A stretch of 64,000 bases of DNA from Rhodococcus erythropolis NBRC 15567 (GCF_001552595.1 NZ_BCRM01000003.1:124001-188000), one strand, 5' to 3'; shown: positions 51,340 through 60,029, numbered from the stretch's first letter. Notes: a model not told the origin generated them from the sequence alone. Translations and numbers: made by a program.

Positions 51340-51810
51340 TCAATTACCTGACTGGGCATCGAGAAGGTGCCGACGCATCTCGCCGAAGACCACACTCAGC
51401 CGCTCGACATCTCGCGGGCTCAGCAGATCGAACATGCTCTCCCGTACTGCGGCTACATGCGCCGGGCTTGCCGACGCCAATTTCTCGGCACCCTGGTCGG
51501 TCAGCTCCGCATTAGCGCCCCTCTTGTCGTCGACACACTCGACCCTGCGCACCCAACCGGCACCGACCAGCCGATTGACGGCCCTGGTCACACCACTTCG
51601 GGTCGCCATCACAGCATCGGCGAGCTCACTCATGCGCAGTTGCCGCCCAGGCGCTTCGGATAGAGCAACCAACAGTTCGAAGTCCGTGAACGAAATGTCG
51701 GAGTCTCGCACCAACTGCTGATCGAGAACACGCTGGAGCAGTCGGGTCGAGTCCAGGTAAGCCCGCCAGGCCGTTTGCTCCGTGTCGCTCAACCACCGCG
51801 TCGATTCCAT
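51340..51810 (-). CDS. MarR-family regulator
   Basis: A 156-residue MarR protein: winged helix from FELLVALSEAPGRQLRMSEL through VMATRSGVTRAVNRLVGAGW to the wing RVECVDDKRGANAELTDQG. It is divergent from a VOC-pirin-maleylacetate reductase operon; the gap carries a perfect palindrome (51865-51884) and an extra half-site (51829-51836) of the TAGTTGA type often bound by MarR proteins. Inferred to repress itself and the operon. Confidence 0.87.
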   Translation of the reverse strand: MESTRWLSDTEQTAWRAYLDSTRLLQRVLDQQLVRDSDISFTDFELLVALSEAPGRQLRMSELADAVMATRSGVTRAVNRLVGAGWVRRVECVDDKRGANAELTDQGAEKLASASPAHVAAVRESMFDLLSPRDVERLSVVFGEMRRHLLDAQSGN

Positions 51811-51828
51811 GACACCACCATATCCGAA

Positions 51829-51836
51829 GTAGTTGA
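51829..51836. promoter_or_regulatory. GTAGTTGA half-site by the MarR start
   Basis: Same 8-mer as the left arm of the 51865-51884 palindrome, 19 bp from the MarR start, followed by CAACG. Confidence 0.5.
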
Positions 51837-51864
51837 CAACGAAATCAAATGATCTATTCTCAAT

Positions 51865-51884
51865 GTAGTTGATCAGTCAACTAC
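51865..51884. promoter_or_regulatory. MarR-type palindromic operator
   Basis: GTAGTTGA-TCAG-TCAACTAC, a perfect 8-bp inverted repeat between the divergent MarR and VOC genes, 37 bp before the VOC start. Confidence 0.75.
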
Positions 51885-51920
51885 CTGTTCGAAGAGAAGG
51901 TTCAACCGAGAGGCGGCGCC

Positions 51921-52454
51921 ATGAGCGACAACAACGCAGTGCAGTTCGACGACGCAGTGCAGTTCGACAACGCAGTGCAGTTCGAGGAACGCCGGACCGA
52001 GATCAGGGATCGACATCTGATCCCCGCCGACAAACGACCCGCATCGACCGCACGCGGCCTGCACCATACGGCCCTGATCAGCAGTGACGTCGAACGAACC
52101 GTGAAGTTCTATCAGGATCTCCTCGGATTCCCACTCACCGAGTTGATCGAGAACCGTGACTATCCCGGGTCGTCGCACTTCTTCTTCGACATCGGCAATG
52201 GCAACCTTCTGGCCTTCTTCGACTTCCCGGGTCTCGACGTGGGCCCGTACCAAGAAGTACTCGGCGGCCTCCACCACATCGCGATCAGCGTCGAACCTGC
52301 CAAGTGGGCGAAGCTGCGCACCCAACTGACCGAGGCCGGCGTCGAACTGATCGAGCACAGCGAGGTCTCGTTGTACTTCCGCGATCCCGACGGCGCTCGA
52401 CTCGAGCTGATCGCCGACCCCCTCGGCGAGATGTACGGCAATCACGTCCTCTGA
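51921..52454 (+). CDS. VOC-family protein with N-terminal hexapeptide repeat
   Basis: A 177-residue protein. Residues 5-22 are three copies of AVQF(D/E)(D/N/E), encoded by an 18-bp tandem repeat. The rest is a VOC domain (about 45-172): GLHHTALISSDVERTVKFYQ, GGLHHIAISVEPAKWAKLRT, YFRDPDGARLELIADP, with candidate metal ligands His48/His49, the His pair near 119 and a closing Glu. Possible dioxygenase, isomerase or glyoxalase. ATG 51921 was chosen because the repeat begins just after it. It heads the MarR-controlled operon with pirin and maleylacetate reductase. Confidence 0.8.
   Translation: MSDNNAVQFDDAVQFDNAVQFEERRTEIRDRHLIPADKRPASTARGLHHTALISSDVERTVKFYQDLLGFPLTELIENRDYPGSSHFFFDIGNGNLLAFFDFPGLDVGPYQEVLGGLHHIAISVEPAKWAKLRTQLTEAGVELIEHSEVSLYFRDPDGARLELIADPLGEMYGNHVL
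51936..51989 (+). repeat. 18-bp tandem repeat, three copies, in coding sequence
   Basis: GCAGTGCAGTTCGA(C/G)(G/A)A(C/A) repeated at 51936, 51954 and 51972, encoding AVQFDD, AVQFDN and AVQFEE. The first twelve bases are identical in all copies. Confidence 0.85.
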
Positions 52455-52492
52455 AAACTTGCTCTCCCCCCACACCATTCGGAAGGCACACC

Positions 52493-53281
52493 ATGACCTC
52501 CACTCTGTCGCAGCCGAACCTCGATATCCGTCGATCCGGGGATCGCTTCAAGTCCAATGCCGGCTGGCTGGACTCGAAGCACTCGTTCTCGTTCAGCAAT
52601 CACTACGACCCGAAGAACACTCACCACGGTCTTCTCCTGGTCAACAACGACGACATCGTCACGCCCGGAATGGGATTCGACACCCACCCGCACCAGGACA
52701 TGGAGATCGTCACCTGGGTACTGAGAGGTTCTCTCGTACATCAGGATTCGATGGGGCATTCGGGCGTCATCTACCCCGGTCTCGCCCAGCGGATGAGCGC
52801 TGGAACGGGAATCCTGCATTCGGAGAAGAACGATTCGTGGCGACTCGGTGACGTGGCGGGTGCGCATTCCGACAAGCACAGCGACCCGGTTCACTTCATC
52901 CAGATGTGGGTCGTCCCCGACGAGGCCGGAATCACGCCCGGATACGAGCAGTTGGAGATCGACGCCGAATTGCTTGCCGGTGGACTGGTTCCCGTCGCGT
53001 CGGGCATGGACGCGTACGCCGATCACTCGGCAATCCGGATCAAGAACAAGTACGCCGCGATGCACGTTGCGCGTCTGCAACCCGGACAACCTGTGACCCT
53101 GCCGGACGCACCGTTCCTGCATGTTTTTGTCGCCGACGGTCAGGCCGCCATGGAAGGCGTCGGAGTGCTCGAACAAGGTGACGCGGTGCGAGTATCCGGC
53201 GGTGGAGGTCAGCAGCTCAGCTCCGATACCGGGGCAGAGGTCATCGTCTGGGAAATGCACGCCACCGTTTCGCAGGGATGA
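52493..53281 (+). CDS. Pirin-family bicupin protein
   Basis: A 262-residue pirin. The N-terminal cupin has the metal-site pattern FDTHPHQDMEIVTWVLRGSL (His at about 64 and 66) and RMSAGTGILHSEKND. The C-terminal cupin is weaker. Pirins are iron-binding bicupins; some have quercetinase-like dioxygenase activity, others act as redox-sensitive regulators. ATG 52493 has GGAAGG 6 nt upstream; the frame back to 52304 is rejected. Middle gene of the VOC-pirin-MAR operon, one base before the MAR start. Confidence 0.87.
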   Translation: MTSTLSQPNLDIRRSGDRFKSNAGWLDSKHSFSFSNHYDPKNTHHGLLLVNNDDIVTPGMGFDTHPHQDMEIVTWVLRGSLVHQDSMGHSGVIYPGLAQRMSAGTGILHSEKNDSWRLGDVAGAHSDKHSDPVHFIQMWVVPDEAGITPGYEQLEIDAELLAGGLVPVASGMDAYADHSAIRIKNKYAAMHVARLQPGQPVTLPDAPFLHVFVADGQAAMEGVGVLEQGDAVRVSGGGGQQLSSDTGAEVIVWEMHATVSQG

Positions 53282-53282
53282 C

Positions 53283-54347
53283 ATGAAGCCCTTCTCGTAC
53301 GACGCTTCACCGGCTCGAATTGTCTTCGGCCAAGGGATGATCGATACGATCGCCGAAGAAGTGCAGCGGCTCGGCCGTAGTCGAGTGATGGTGCTGGCAA
53401 GTCGTCGACTCGACGCGGTTGCCGCCGCCGTGACCGAATCTCTCGGCGACATGGCGGTGGTCCGCTTCGACGGCGCTGTGATGCATACTCCGATCGAAGT
53501 CACGACAGCCGCGCTGAGACTTGCCGAGAACCATCACGTCGACACGGTCGTCGCGATCGGCGGCGGTTCGGCAACCGGGTTGTCCAAGGCACTGGCACTA
53601 CGAGCGGGGTTCGATCAGATCGTCGTTCCGACAACGTACGCGGGATCAGAAGTCACTCCGGTGTTGGGTGAAACAGAGAACGGACGCAAGACAACTCGCT
53701 CCTCTCCCCACATCAGACCGGAAACCGTCATCTACGACGTCGACCTCACTCTCGATCTGCGGCTGGATACCACCGTCACCAGCGCCGTCAACGCGATGGC
53801 GCATGCGGTTGAAGCGTTGTACTCCACCGAGTCCAACCCGATCACGGACTTGATGGCGATCGAGGCGATCGCCGGGATCGCCCGTGCGCTGCCGAGCATT
53901 GTCGATGATCCGAAAAATCTGGAAGGTAGGGCCGAACTACTGCAAGCGGCCTGGTTGGCCGGAACTTGCTTGGGCACAGCCGGTATGGGGCTTCATCACA
54001 AGTTGTGCCACACCCTCGGTGGCAGCTTCGGTTTGCCGCATGCCCCCACCCACACCGTTGTCCTCCCCCACGCAATGGCATTCAACGCGCCTGCTGTCCC
54101 GGATGTGATGTCGCGAATAGCGACTGCTCTGGGCGCATCCGATGCCGCTACCGGCGTTTTCGACCTCGTCACCGCGTGCGGCGGACCGACCACTCTGCAA
54201 GAACTGGGAATGAGTCACGATCAAATCGAAAATGCAGTCGAACTCGCCACCTCCGCCGCGTATCCGAACCCGCGTGAGATCACCCCGCCGGGCCTGAGCG
54301 AACTCCTCGAGAACGCCTGGTCCGGGCGTCGACCCGCCATCAGGTGA
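53283..54347 (+). CDS. Maleylacetate reductase
   Basis: A 354-residue iron-alcohol-dehydrogenase-superfamily protein of the maleylacetate reductase type: NAD-binding GGGSATGLSKALAL (about 93-106), VPTTYAGSEVTPVLGETENG, and HHKLCHTLGGSFGLPHAPTH with the conserved histidines. The enzyme reduces maleylacetate to 3-oxoadipate in hydroxyquinol and chloroaromatic pathways. The usual partner (an intradiol hydroxyquinol dioxygenase) is absent, so the VOC or pirin protein is a candidate ring-cleaving partner, by inference. ATG 53283 is one base after the pirin stop. Convergent with the Lrp gene. Confidence 0.87.
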   Translation: MKPFSYDASPARIVFGQGMIDTIAEEVQRLGRSRVMVLASRRLDAVAAAVTESLGDMAVVRFDGAVMHTPIEVTTAALRLAENHHVDTVVAIGGGSATGLSKALALRAGFDQIVVPTTYAGSEVTPVLGETENGRKTTRSSPHIRPETVIYDVDLTLDLRLDTTVTSAVNAMAHAVEALYSTESNPITDLMAIEAIAGIARALPSIVDDPKNLEGRAELLQAAWLAGTCLGTAGMGLHHKLCHTLGGSFGLPHAPTHTVVLPHAMAFNAPAVPDVMSRIATALGASDAATGVFDLVTACGGPTTLQELGMSHDQIENAVELATSAAYPNPREITPPGLSELLENAWSGRRPAIR

Positions 54348-54354
54348 GAACTAA

Positions 54355-54876
54355 TCAGGCAGTACCGCCTCGAGGCCTGACGTGTTCGAAGATCAGAATC
54401 GTCTCGGTCGCAGCAACCGCTGGATGTGCCGAGAGATTGTTGACGACGAAGTCACGCAACTGCGCCGAATCCGTCGTTGCGACGTGCAGCATGTAGTCGT
54501 CGACACCGGCAACGAAGTACACGTTGAGCACCGAGTCCAGCTTGGCGAAATCGTCGCCGAGCCGGTTGAGGTGCGACCGTGCGTTGGCCTGCAGTCGAAC
54601 TGCGATCATCGCCTGCAGATCCATTCCGAGAGCGGCGGGGTCGATGTCCGCGTGAAATCCCCTGATCACGCCGTTGTCCACCAAGGCGCGCACACGGCCG
54701 AGGCATGTCGACGGCGCAATTCCCGCGATCGCGGCCAGCGCATTGTTCGGAATCCTCGCGTCTTTCGCCAGCTCTTCGAGCAGAACCCGGTCGACCTCGT
54801 CCAACTTCACGGCAGCCCGAACATGCTTCGGCGAGGCGGCCGTCTGAATACCGATTCTTGAACTTTCGCGCACCAT
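54355..54876 (-). CDS. Lrp/AsnC-family regulator
   Basis: A 173-residue Lrp/AsnC protein: HTH LDEVDRVLLEELAKDARIPN followed by ALAAIAGIAPSTCLGRVRAL, then an RAM ligand domain (MDLQAMIAVRLQANARSHLN, VYFVAGVDDYMLHVATTDSA). It is divergent from alanine dehydrogenase, as with AldR/Ald in mycobacteria, so it probably activates or represses ald in response to alanine. The 109-bp gap is rich in CTTCAC-type repeats (around 54900-54916). Confidence 0.87.
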   Translation of the reverse strand: MVRESSRIGIQTAASPKHVRAAVKLDEVDRVLLEELAKDARIPNNALAAIAGIAPSTCLGRVRALVDNGVIRGFHADIDPAALGMDLQAMIAVRLQANARSHLNRLGDDFAKLDSVLNVYFVAGVDDYMLHVATTDSAQLRDFVVNNLSAHPAVAATETILIFEHVRPRGGTA

Positions 54877-54985
54877 GAATACAGCCTAGAGAATTATCTT
54901 CACTTCTCTTCACTATCTGACGACGAAACTTCATGCTTGGCACCTGCCATTCGAAGAAACAACAGACTCAGTTCGGAGCCGTGTC

Positions 54986-56086
54986 ATGAAGGTCGGAATC
55001 CCCCGCGAAATCAAAAACCACGAGTACCGCGTGGCTATCAGCCCAGCAGGCGTCCACGAACTGGTCGGCCGAGGGCACGAGGTCGTCATCGAAACGGGCG
55101 CAGGCGTCGGCTCCTCGTTCAGTGACGAGGATTTCAAGGCCGCGGGCGCGCAGATCCTCGGGTCCGCCGATCAGGTCTGGACAGACGCAGATCTGCTCCT
55201 GAAGGTCAAAGAACCTATTGCAGAAGAGTATTCGCGACTCCGTCAGGATCAGGTGCTCTTCACCTACCTGCACCTGGCGGCGTCGAAGGAATGCACCGAC
55301 GCACTCCTGGCCTCGAAGACCACTTCCATCGCCTACGAAACCGTTGTCGGTTCCGACGGTTCACTGCCCCTTCTCGCACCGATGAGCGAAGTAGCCGGAC
55401 GCCTTGCGCCGCAGGCCGGCGCCTACCACTTGATGCGTCACGGCGGCGGACGCGGAGTGCTGATGGGCGGCGTCCCCGGAGTGCGCCCCGCCAAGGTCGT
55501 GGTGATCGGTGCTGGCGTCTCCGGCAAGAACGCCATCGCCGTGGCCTACGGCATGCAGGCCGACGTCACCGTTCTCGATCTGTCGATCGCGCGCCTGCGG
55601 GAAATCGACGAGCTGTACCACGGCCAGGTCAAGACCATCACGTCCAACAGCCTCGAACTGGAACAGGCAGTACTCGACGCCGACCTCGTCATCGGCGCAG
55701 TGCTGGTCCCCGGGGCGAAGGCGCCGACTCTCGTCTCCAACAGCCTGGTGGCGCGCATGAAGCCGGGTTCTGTCCTGGTCGACATCGCCATCGACCAGGG
55801 CGGCTGCTTCGAGGATTCACACGCGACCACGCACGCCGATCCGACGTACCAGGTTCACGGTTCCGTCTTCTACTGCGTTGCGAACATGCCCGGAGCCGTC
55901 CCCCGTACGTCGACGTACGCGCTCACCAACGCGACGCTTCCGTACGTCGTCGCATTGGCAGACAAGGGGTGGAAGGACGCGGTCGCGACAGTTCCCGGCC
56001 TGGGGTCAGGACTGAGCACACACGACGGCCTGCTCCTGTCCGACAGTGTTGCAGCGGCACACGGGTACTCGGCTACGACTCTCTGA
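54986..56086 (+). CDS. ald: Alanine dehydrogenase
   Basis: A 366-residue L-alanine dehydrogenase: MKVGIPREIKNHEYRVAISP at the start with the substrate Arg and Lys, catalytic His in FTYLHLAASKE, and NAD loop VVVIGAGVSGKNAIAVAYGM (about 171-190). It interconverts alanine and pyruvate plus ammonia with NAD and matters in nitrogen use and redox balance under low oxygen. Length is normal for the family. Divergent from an Lrp/AsnC regulator that probably controls it. Confidence 0.93.
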   Translation: MKVGIPREIKNHEYRVAISPAGVHELVGRGHEVVIETGAGVGSSFSDEDFKAAGAQILGSADQVWTDADLLLKVKEPIAEEYSRLRQDQVLFTYLHLAASKECTDALLASKTTSIAYETVVGSDGSLPLLAPMSEVAGRLAPQAGAYHLMRHGGGRGVLMGGVPGVRPAKVVVIGAGVSGKNAIAVAYGMQADVTVLDLSIARLREIDELYHGQVKTITSNSLELEQAVLDADLVIGAVLVPGAKAPTLVSNSLVARMKPGSVLVDIAIDQGGCFEDSHATTHADPTYQVHGSVFYCVANMPGAVPRTSTYALTNATLPYVVALADKGWKDAVATVPGLGSGLSTHDGLLLSDSVAAAHGYSATTL

Positions 56087-56139
56087 CCCAGGCGGCTCTG
56101 ACCCCGGCAAGGAAAGCTCGAGATCGCTAGCCTTGATCC

Positions 56140-57015
56140 ATGAGCAATCCTGACATCACGCTGAATTCCGGAACCACGATCCCGCAACTCGGCCTCGGAG
56201 TCTGGCAGGCCACCAACGACGAAACCGAGCATGCAGTGCGGTTCGCTCTCGACGACGCCGGCTACCGGCACATCGACACCGCTGCCGCATATGGGAACGA
56301 AGAGGGCGTCGGACGAGGTATCGCCAACTCGTCCGTCGCGCGAGAGGACATATTCCTCACCACGAAGCTGTGGAATGCAGATCAGGGCTACGAGCCGGCG
56401 TTGAAGGCTTTCGACAGCAGCATCGACAAGCTGGGCGTCGATTACGTCGATCTGTATCTGATCCACTGGCCACTGCAGGACAACGACCGACTCCTCCGCA
56501 CTTGGGACGCGCTCGAAAAGATCGCGGAATCGGGCCGCGCCAAGGCAATCGGGGTGTGCAACTTCGAGCCGCATCATCTGCAGCTTCTCGTCGATCGCGG
56601 CGGATTGTTGCCGGCAGTCGATCAAGTGGAACTGCATCCGCACCTCACGCAGCACGCGATCCGCGACAAGGCCGCCGAGCACGGAATCAAGGTCGAATCG
56701 TGGAGCCCACTCGGCGGTACCAGCAACGCGGGTTGGGGTAAGGCATCGAAGCCCAACACGCTGCTCACCGATCCGATCATCACCCGAATCGGCGACCGCC
56801 ACAGCAAGACTGCCGCGCAGGTCCTGATCCGTTGGCACCTGCAGAACGGCCTGATCGTCATCCCGAAATCAGTGCATGACGCCCGGATCGCTCAGAACAT
56901 CGACGTATTCGACTTCGAACTCACTGATCTCGATCTGAGCGAAATCGACACTCTCGACGACGGTACCCGCGTCGGCGCGCATCCCGATGAACTCAACATC
57001 GGTGCACCGAACTGA
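56140..57015 (+). CDS. Aldo-keto reductase (AKR5-like)
   Basis: A 291-residue aldo-keto reductase: GYRHIDTAAAYGNEEGVGRG with catalytic Asp and Tyr, TTKLWNADQGYEPAL with the catalytic Lys, DLYLIHWP with the His, and the NADPH-binding end GLIVIPKSVHDARIAQNIDV. The family reduces aldehydes and ketones (2,5-diketogluconate or methylglyoxal reductase group). ATG 56140 follows AAGGAAAGC at about 56110 at a distance, so the ribosome site is weak. Its stop abuts that of the convergent old-yellow-enzyme gene. Confidence 0.88.
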   Translation: MSNPDITLNSGTTIPQLGLGVWQATNDETEHAVRFALDDAGYRHIDTAAAYGNEEGVGRGIANSSVAREDIFLTTKLWNADQGYEPALKAFDSSIDKLGVDYVDLYLIHWPLQDNDRLLRTWDALEKIAESGRAKAIGVCNFEPHHLQLLVDRGGLLPAVDQVELHPHLTQHAIRDKAAEHGIKVESWSPLGGTSNAGWGKASKPNTLLTDPIITRIGDRHSKTAAQVLIRWHLQNGLIVIPKSVHDARIAQNIDVFDFELTDLDLSEIDTLDDGTRVGAHPDELNIGAPN

Positions 57016-58266
57016 TCAAGCCGCTCGTTTGGTGGGGCGAAGCGCATCGATTCCGTTTCGCCTCACCATCGTTCCGAGGGTCTTCCACCACGGCCGAGCC
57101 GGATCCGGCTCGCTTCCGTCGCCCATTCGGTGCAATTGATCGGTGTGCCACTGCAGGTCGAGTGCACCGTCGAGCATCGAGATGTCGGCAACCTTCCCCA
57201 ACAACTTCCGCGCTCCGAACTCCACAGTCGGGACGATCAATCGTTCCCGATTCGATTCCAGGAGAACGGTTGCCGCGTCGGGAATCGTGATCGTCGGCCG
57301 GCCGAGGCCGATCACGTCGCACGCGCCGGAAGCGAGTGCCTCGACCATCGCCGATCGCGAGCGGAAGCCGCCGGTGACCGCCAAGGGAATGTCGCCGGCA
57401 ATCGCTCGAACCGTCTCGGCATACTCGAGGAAATATGCCTCTCGATCGCGAGTGCTCTGCTTCTGCGCTTTACCCATCATGGCCGGCGATTCATAACTGC
57501 CACCGCTGATCTCGATGAGGTCGACCGACTCTTCGGTCAGCGCGCGTACTACTTCTCGCGACTCGTCTTCCGAGAATCCGCCGCGCTGGAAATCAGCCGA
57601 GTTGAGTTTGACCGACACCGCAAATCCCGGAGCAACGGTCGAGCGTATGCGCCGAACGATTTCAATCAGAAAGCGTCGTCGACGCTCGGGATCTCCACCC
57701 CACTCGTCCGTCCGCTGATTGGACAACGGCGAAAGGAACTGCGCAACAAGATAACCGTGCGCGGCATGTATCTGCACGCCTCCGAATCCGGAGGACTCGG
57801 CGACGCGAGCGGTTTCCGCGAACTTGTCGATGATCTCTTCGATCTCAGCAGTCGAGAGTTCTCGCGGCGTCGCCATTCCCGGAATCTTCAGCGCAATCGC
57901 GCTCGGTGCGACCGGTCGACCTCTGCTGGCGATCGGGTTGGATTGCCGCCCTGGGTGGTTCAGCTGCATCCAGATCTCGGCGCCGCCGTTCTTGGCAGTC
58001 TTGGCCCAGGCAGTCAGCGCTTCGGCATCACGATCGTCGTCGACGACGACGTTGCCCGGTTCGGCGATCTGCGATCGATCGACCATGACATTGCCGGTGA
58101 CGAGCAATCCGAACCCGCCACTGCCCCAACGGCCGTACAGCGTTTCCAAGCGGGTGGACGGTGCATGAGTCCGGTCCCCCAGAGCCTCACTGAGCGCAGC
58201 TTTCATCGTGCGATTCCGCAGTATCTGCCCACAGGGCAAAGTCAACGATTCTCCGAGTGTGGTCAT
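57016..58266 (-). CDS. NADH:flavin oxidoreductase, old yellow enzyme family
   Basis: A 416-residue OYE-family FMN enzyme. Active site His167/His170 (HAAH) and Tyr172 in HAAHGYLVAQFLSPLSNQR, plus LTLPCGQILRNRTMKAALSE and IPLAVTGGFRSRSAMVEAL. Such enzymes reduce activated alkenes or, in longer forms, dienoyl-CoA; this one lacks the iron-sulfur/FAD C-terminal extension. It is the third gene of a probable unit tetR-SRPBCC-OYE on the minus strand, 28 bp after the SRPBCC gene. Confidence 0.87.
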   Translation of the reverse strand: MTTLGESLTLPCGQILRNRTMKAALSEALGDRTHAPSTRLETLYGRWGSGGFGLLVTGNVMVDRSQIAEPGNVVVDDDRDAEALTAWAKTAKNGGAEIWMQLNHPGRQSNPIASRGRPVAPSAIALKIPGMATPRELSTAEIEEIIDKFAETARVAESSGFGGVQIHAAHGYLVAQFLSPLSNQRTDEWGGDPERRRRFLIEIVRRIRSTVAPGFAVSVKLNSADFQRGGFSEDESREVVRALTEESVDLIEISGGSYESPAMMGKAQKQSTRDREAYFLEYAETVRAIAGDIPLAVTGGFRSRSAMVEALASGACDVIGLGRPTITIPDAATVLLESNRERLIVPTVEFGARKLLGKVADISMLDGALDLQWHTDQLHRMGDGSEPDPARPWWKTLGTMVRRNGIDALRPTKRAA

Positions 58267-58294
58267 GGATACCTCTCGTATGAAGGGAAGAAAG

Positions 58295-58798
58295 TCAATG
58301 GCGTGGCGCAGAACCGAAGTGCCGCTTGGTATCGCGCACGAAGCTCGAGAAGATCAGTGAGTTGACCGGTAGCCCGCCGCGCACCGCGAGCGACAGCTTC
58401 GGACGCGGCGAGAATGCAAAATTCCACTGCAGTCTCGAACCCACTGCGAGCTCGTCGACGCGGTAGTCCTCCGCGAAGGATTGGAACAGCGGGACATTGG
58501 ACTGTTCGACGTAAAACGAGTGCCGACGCGTTTCGTCGTCCCAGGTGATGAACTTTTCGCGCATCTGCATCGCACCACCGCCCACCTCCGCGATTCGGCG
58601 CGTGCCGACGCCGTAGGGGCGCGGCGAGGTGTAGTGCACTTTTGTGAGCAGTCGGCACCACGACAAAGGCTCGTCGGCGGTCAGACCGGCCCAGACGACA
58701 TCAGGTTCGGCGGCGAGGTCGATCGAGTACGTGAAGATATGCGGCGCCGTGTCGAAGAAATCCACACCGACCGGTTCGAGGTCGAACCAATGTGTCAT
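58295..58798 (-). CDS. SRPBCC-fold protein
   Basis: A 167-residue START/Bet v1-like (SRPBCC) protein: IFTYSIDLAAEPDVVWAGLT at the start, YGVGTRRIAEVGGGAMQMRE, then HSFYVEQSNVPLFQSFAEDY and a C-terminal helix. These bind hydrophobic ligands or act as small cyclase-type enzymes. No function can be set. It lies between tetR and the OYE gene on the same strand; an imperfect inverted repeat (58820-58838) precedes it. Confidence 0.75.
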   Translation of the reverse strand: MTHWFDLEPVGVDFFDTAPHIFTYSIDLAAEPDVVWAGLTADEPLSWCRLLTKVHYTSPRPYGVGTRRIAEVGGGAMQMREKFITWDDETRRHSFYVEQSNVPLFQSFAEDYRVDELAVGSRLQWNFAFSPRPKLSLAVRGGLPVNSLIFSSFVRDTKRHFGSAPRH

Positions 58799-58819
58799 CG
58801 CCTACTCCTGCCCAATTAG

Positions 58820-58838
58820 CCGTTACATGAAGTTACGG
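58820..58838. promoter_or_regulatory. Imperfect inverted repeat before the SRPBCC gene
   Basis: CCGTTAC-ATGAA-GTTACGG, six of seven pairs matching, 22 bp before the SRPBCC start. A possible operator for an internal promoter. Confidence 0.4.
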
Positions 58839-58870
58839 ATACTTGGCGACCGAAGTCAACCCCCGAAGGC

Positions 58871-59446
58871 TCAGCGGGACCAAGCCTCAGAACGAGAGAG
58901 CCCCTGCAGTGAAGCGATGACCTGTTCGAGCGGCTCGATACTTCGAGTCGTCTGGCACACCGCCACTGCACCTTCGACCGACGTGATCGTCAGGTTTGCC
59001 ATCGACTTTGCTTGCACTGCAGGATAACCCGCAGTTTCGAGTTGCGATTCGATCAACTTCTGCCATCCCAGCATGACCTCAGCCGATACTTCCGCGACTT
59101 CTGGCTCACTGGCGCGTGCCAACCCGCCGGCAATCACCGGGCAGCCGATCGCGAAGTCCGAGCGCGTGAGATTGAGTCGCCAGATGTCTCCGACCGCTTC
59201 GATCACGTCGGCAGTGGAACCGGTGGCCGCAGCCGAGCTGATTCGTCTGGTGATGATCGCACCGGCCGCGCGCACGGCTTCGACCATCAGCTCGGTCTTG
59301 CCGCCGGGGAAGTGATGGTAAATCGACCCACGGGGCGCGCCGCTGTGCTTGATGACGTCGCTGAAGGACGTCGCATCGACACCGTTGCGGCTGATCAGTT
59401 CGACCGCACTACGAATCATGCGATCACGTGAGCTCAGCTCTGCCAT
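58871..59446 (-). CDS. TetR-family regulator
   Basis: A 191-residue TetR protein: HTH RMIRSAVELISRNGVDATSF, HSGAPRGSIYHHFPGGKTEL. The C-terminal domain resembles the LmrA/YxaF group (TRSDFAIGCPVIAGGLARAS). It is divergent from the PaaI thioesterase gene across an 85-bp gap with a TATGTA-N8-TACATA palindrome, and upstream of the SRPBCC and OYE genes, which it may regulate as an operon. Confidence 0.85.
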   Translation of the reverse strand: MAELSSRDRMIRSAVELISRNGVDATSFSDVIKHSGAPRGSIYHHFPGGKTELMVEAVRAAGAIITRRISSAAATGSTADVIEAVGDIWRLNLTRSDFAIGCPVIAGGLARASEPEVAEVSAEVMLGWQKLIESQLETAGYPAVQAKSMANLTITSVEGAVAVCQTTRSIEPLEQVIASLQGLSRSEAWSR

Positions 59447-59495
59447 GTCACAGATCCTTCGGCCGTCGGTACACCTGTCGACTCATACGCTACGT

Positions 59496-59515
59496 TATGT
59501 ATGACGACCTACATA
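59496..59515. promoter_or_regulatory. TetR-type palindrome before tetR/PaaI genes
   Basis: TATGTA-TGACGACC-TACATA, perfect 6-bp arms, 17 bp before the thioesterase start and 50 bp before the TetR start. Confidence 0.6.
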
Positions 59516-59531
59516 GTGATGGGATGAAACA

Positions 59532-59990
59532 ATGAGTGACGAGACAACCGCAACCGTCGATCCGGCGCAGATGACAGGCCTCGAACTTCTCCGCTGGATG
59601 GGAACGCAGGTCAACGACCGACCCAGCATCGGACGCCTCCTCGGCATGGAGATGCGCGAGGTCAACGAGGGATCGGTGAGCTTCGCCCTGACCCCGCGTG
59701 CCGATTTCAGCAACCCGCTCGGCACCGTGCACGGCGGCATCTGCGCAACGCTGCTCGACTCGGTCATGGGCTGCGCGGTACACACGATGCTTCCGGCCGG
59801 CGTCGGCTACACGACCCTCGAACTCAAGCTCAACTACATCCGCACGGTGCCTCTCGACGGTGACGAACTGACAGCCCACGGCAGTGTCATTCACGTGGGC
59901 GGGCGTACCGCGACCGCAGAGGGCAAGGTCTTGGACAAGAACGGCAAGTTGGTGGCGCACGGAACTACGACGTGCATGATTTTTCGCTGA
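59532..59990 (+). CDS. PaaI-family hotdog thioesterase
   Basis: A 152-residue hotdog-fold protein: EVNEGSVSFALTPRADFSNP, then GTVHGGICATLLDSVMGCAV with the HGG active-site turn and catalytic Asp, and LELKLNYIRTVPLDGDELTA. These hydrolyse acyl- or aryl-CoA esters. ATG 59532 follows GGGATG. It is divergent from the TetR gene and followed by a hairpin-rich spacer before trpB2. Confidence 0.85.
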   Translation: MSDETTATVDPAQMTGLELLRWMGTQVNDRPSIGRLLGMEMREVNEGSVSFALTPRADFSNPLGTVHGGICATLLDSVMGCAVHTMLPAGVGYTTLELKLNYIRTVPLDGDELTAHGSVIHVGGRTATAEGKVLDKNGKLVAHGTTTCMIFR

Positions 59991-60029
59991 GCCGACGGAG
60001 GATGGCGAAAATGTAGCCGCGCCCGACGT

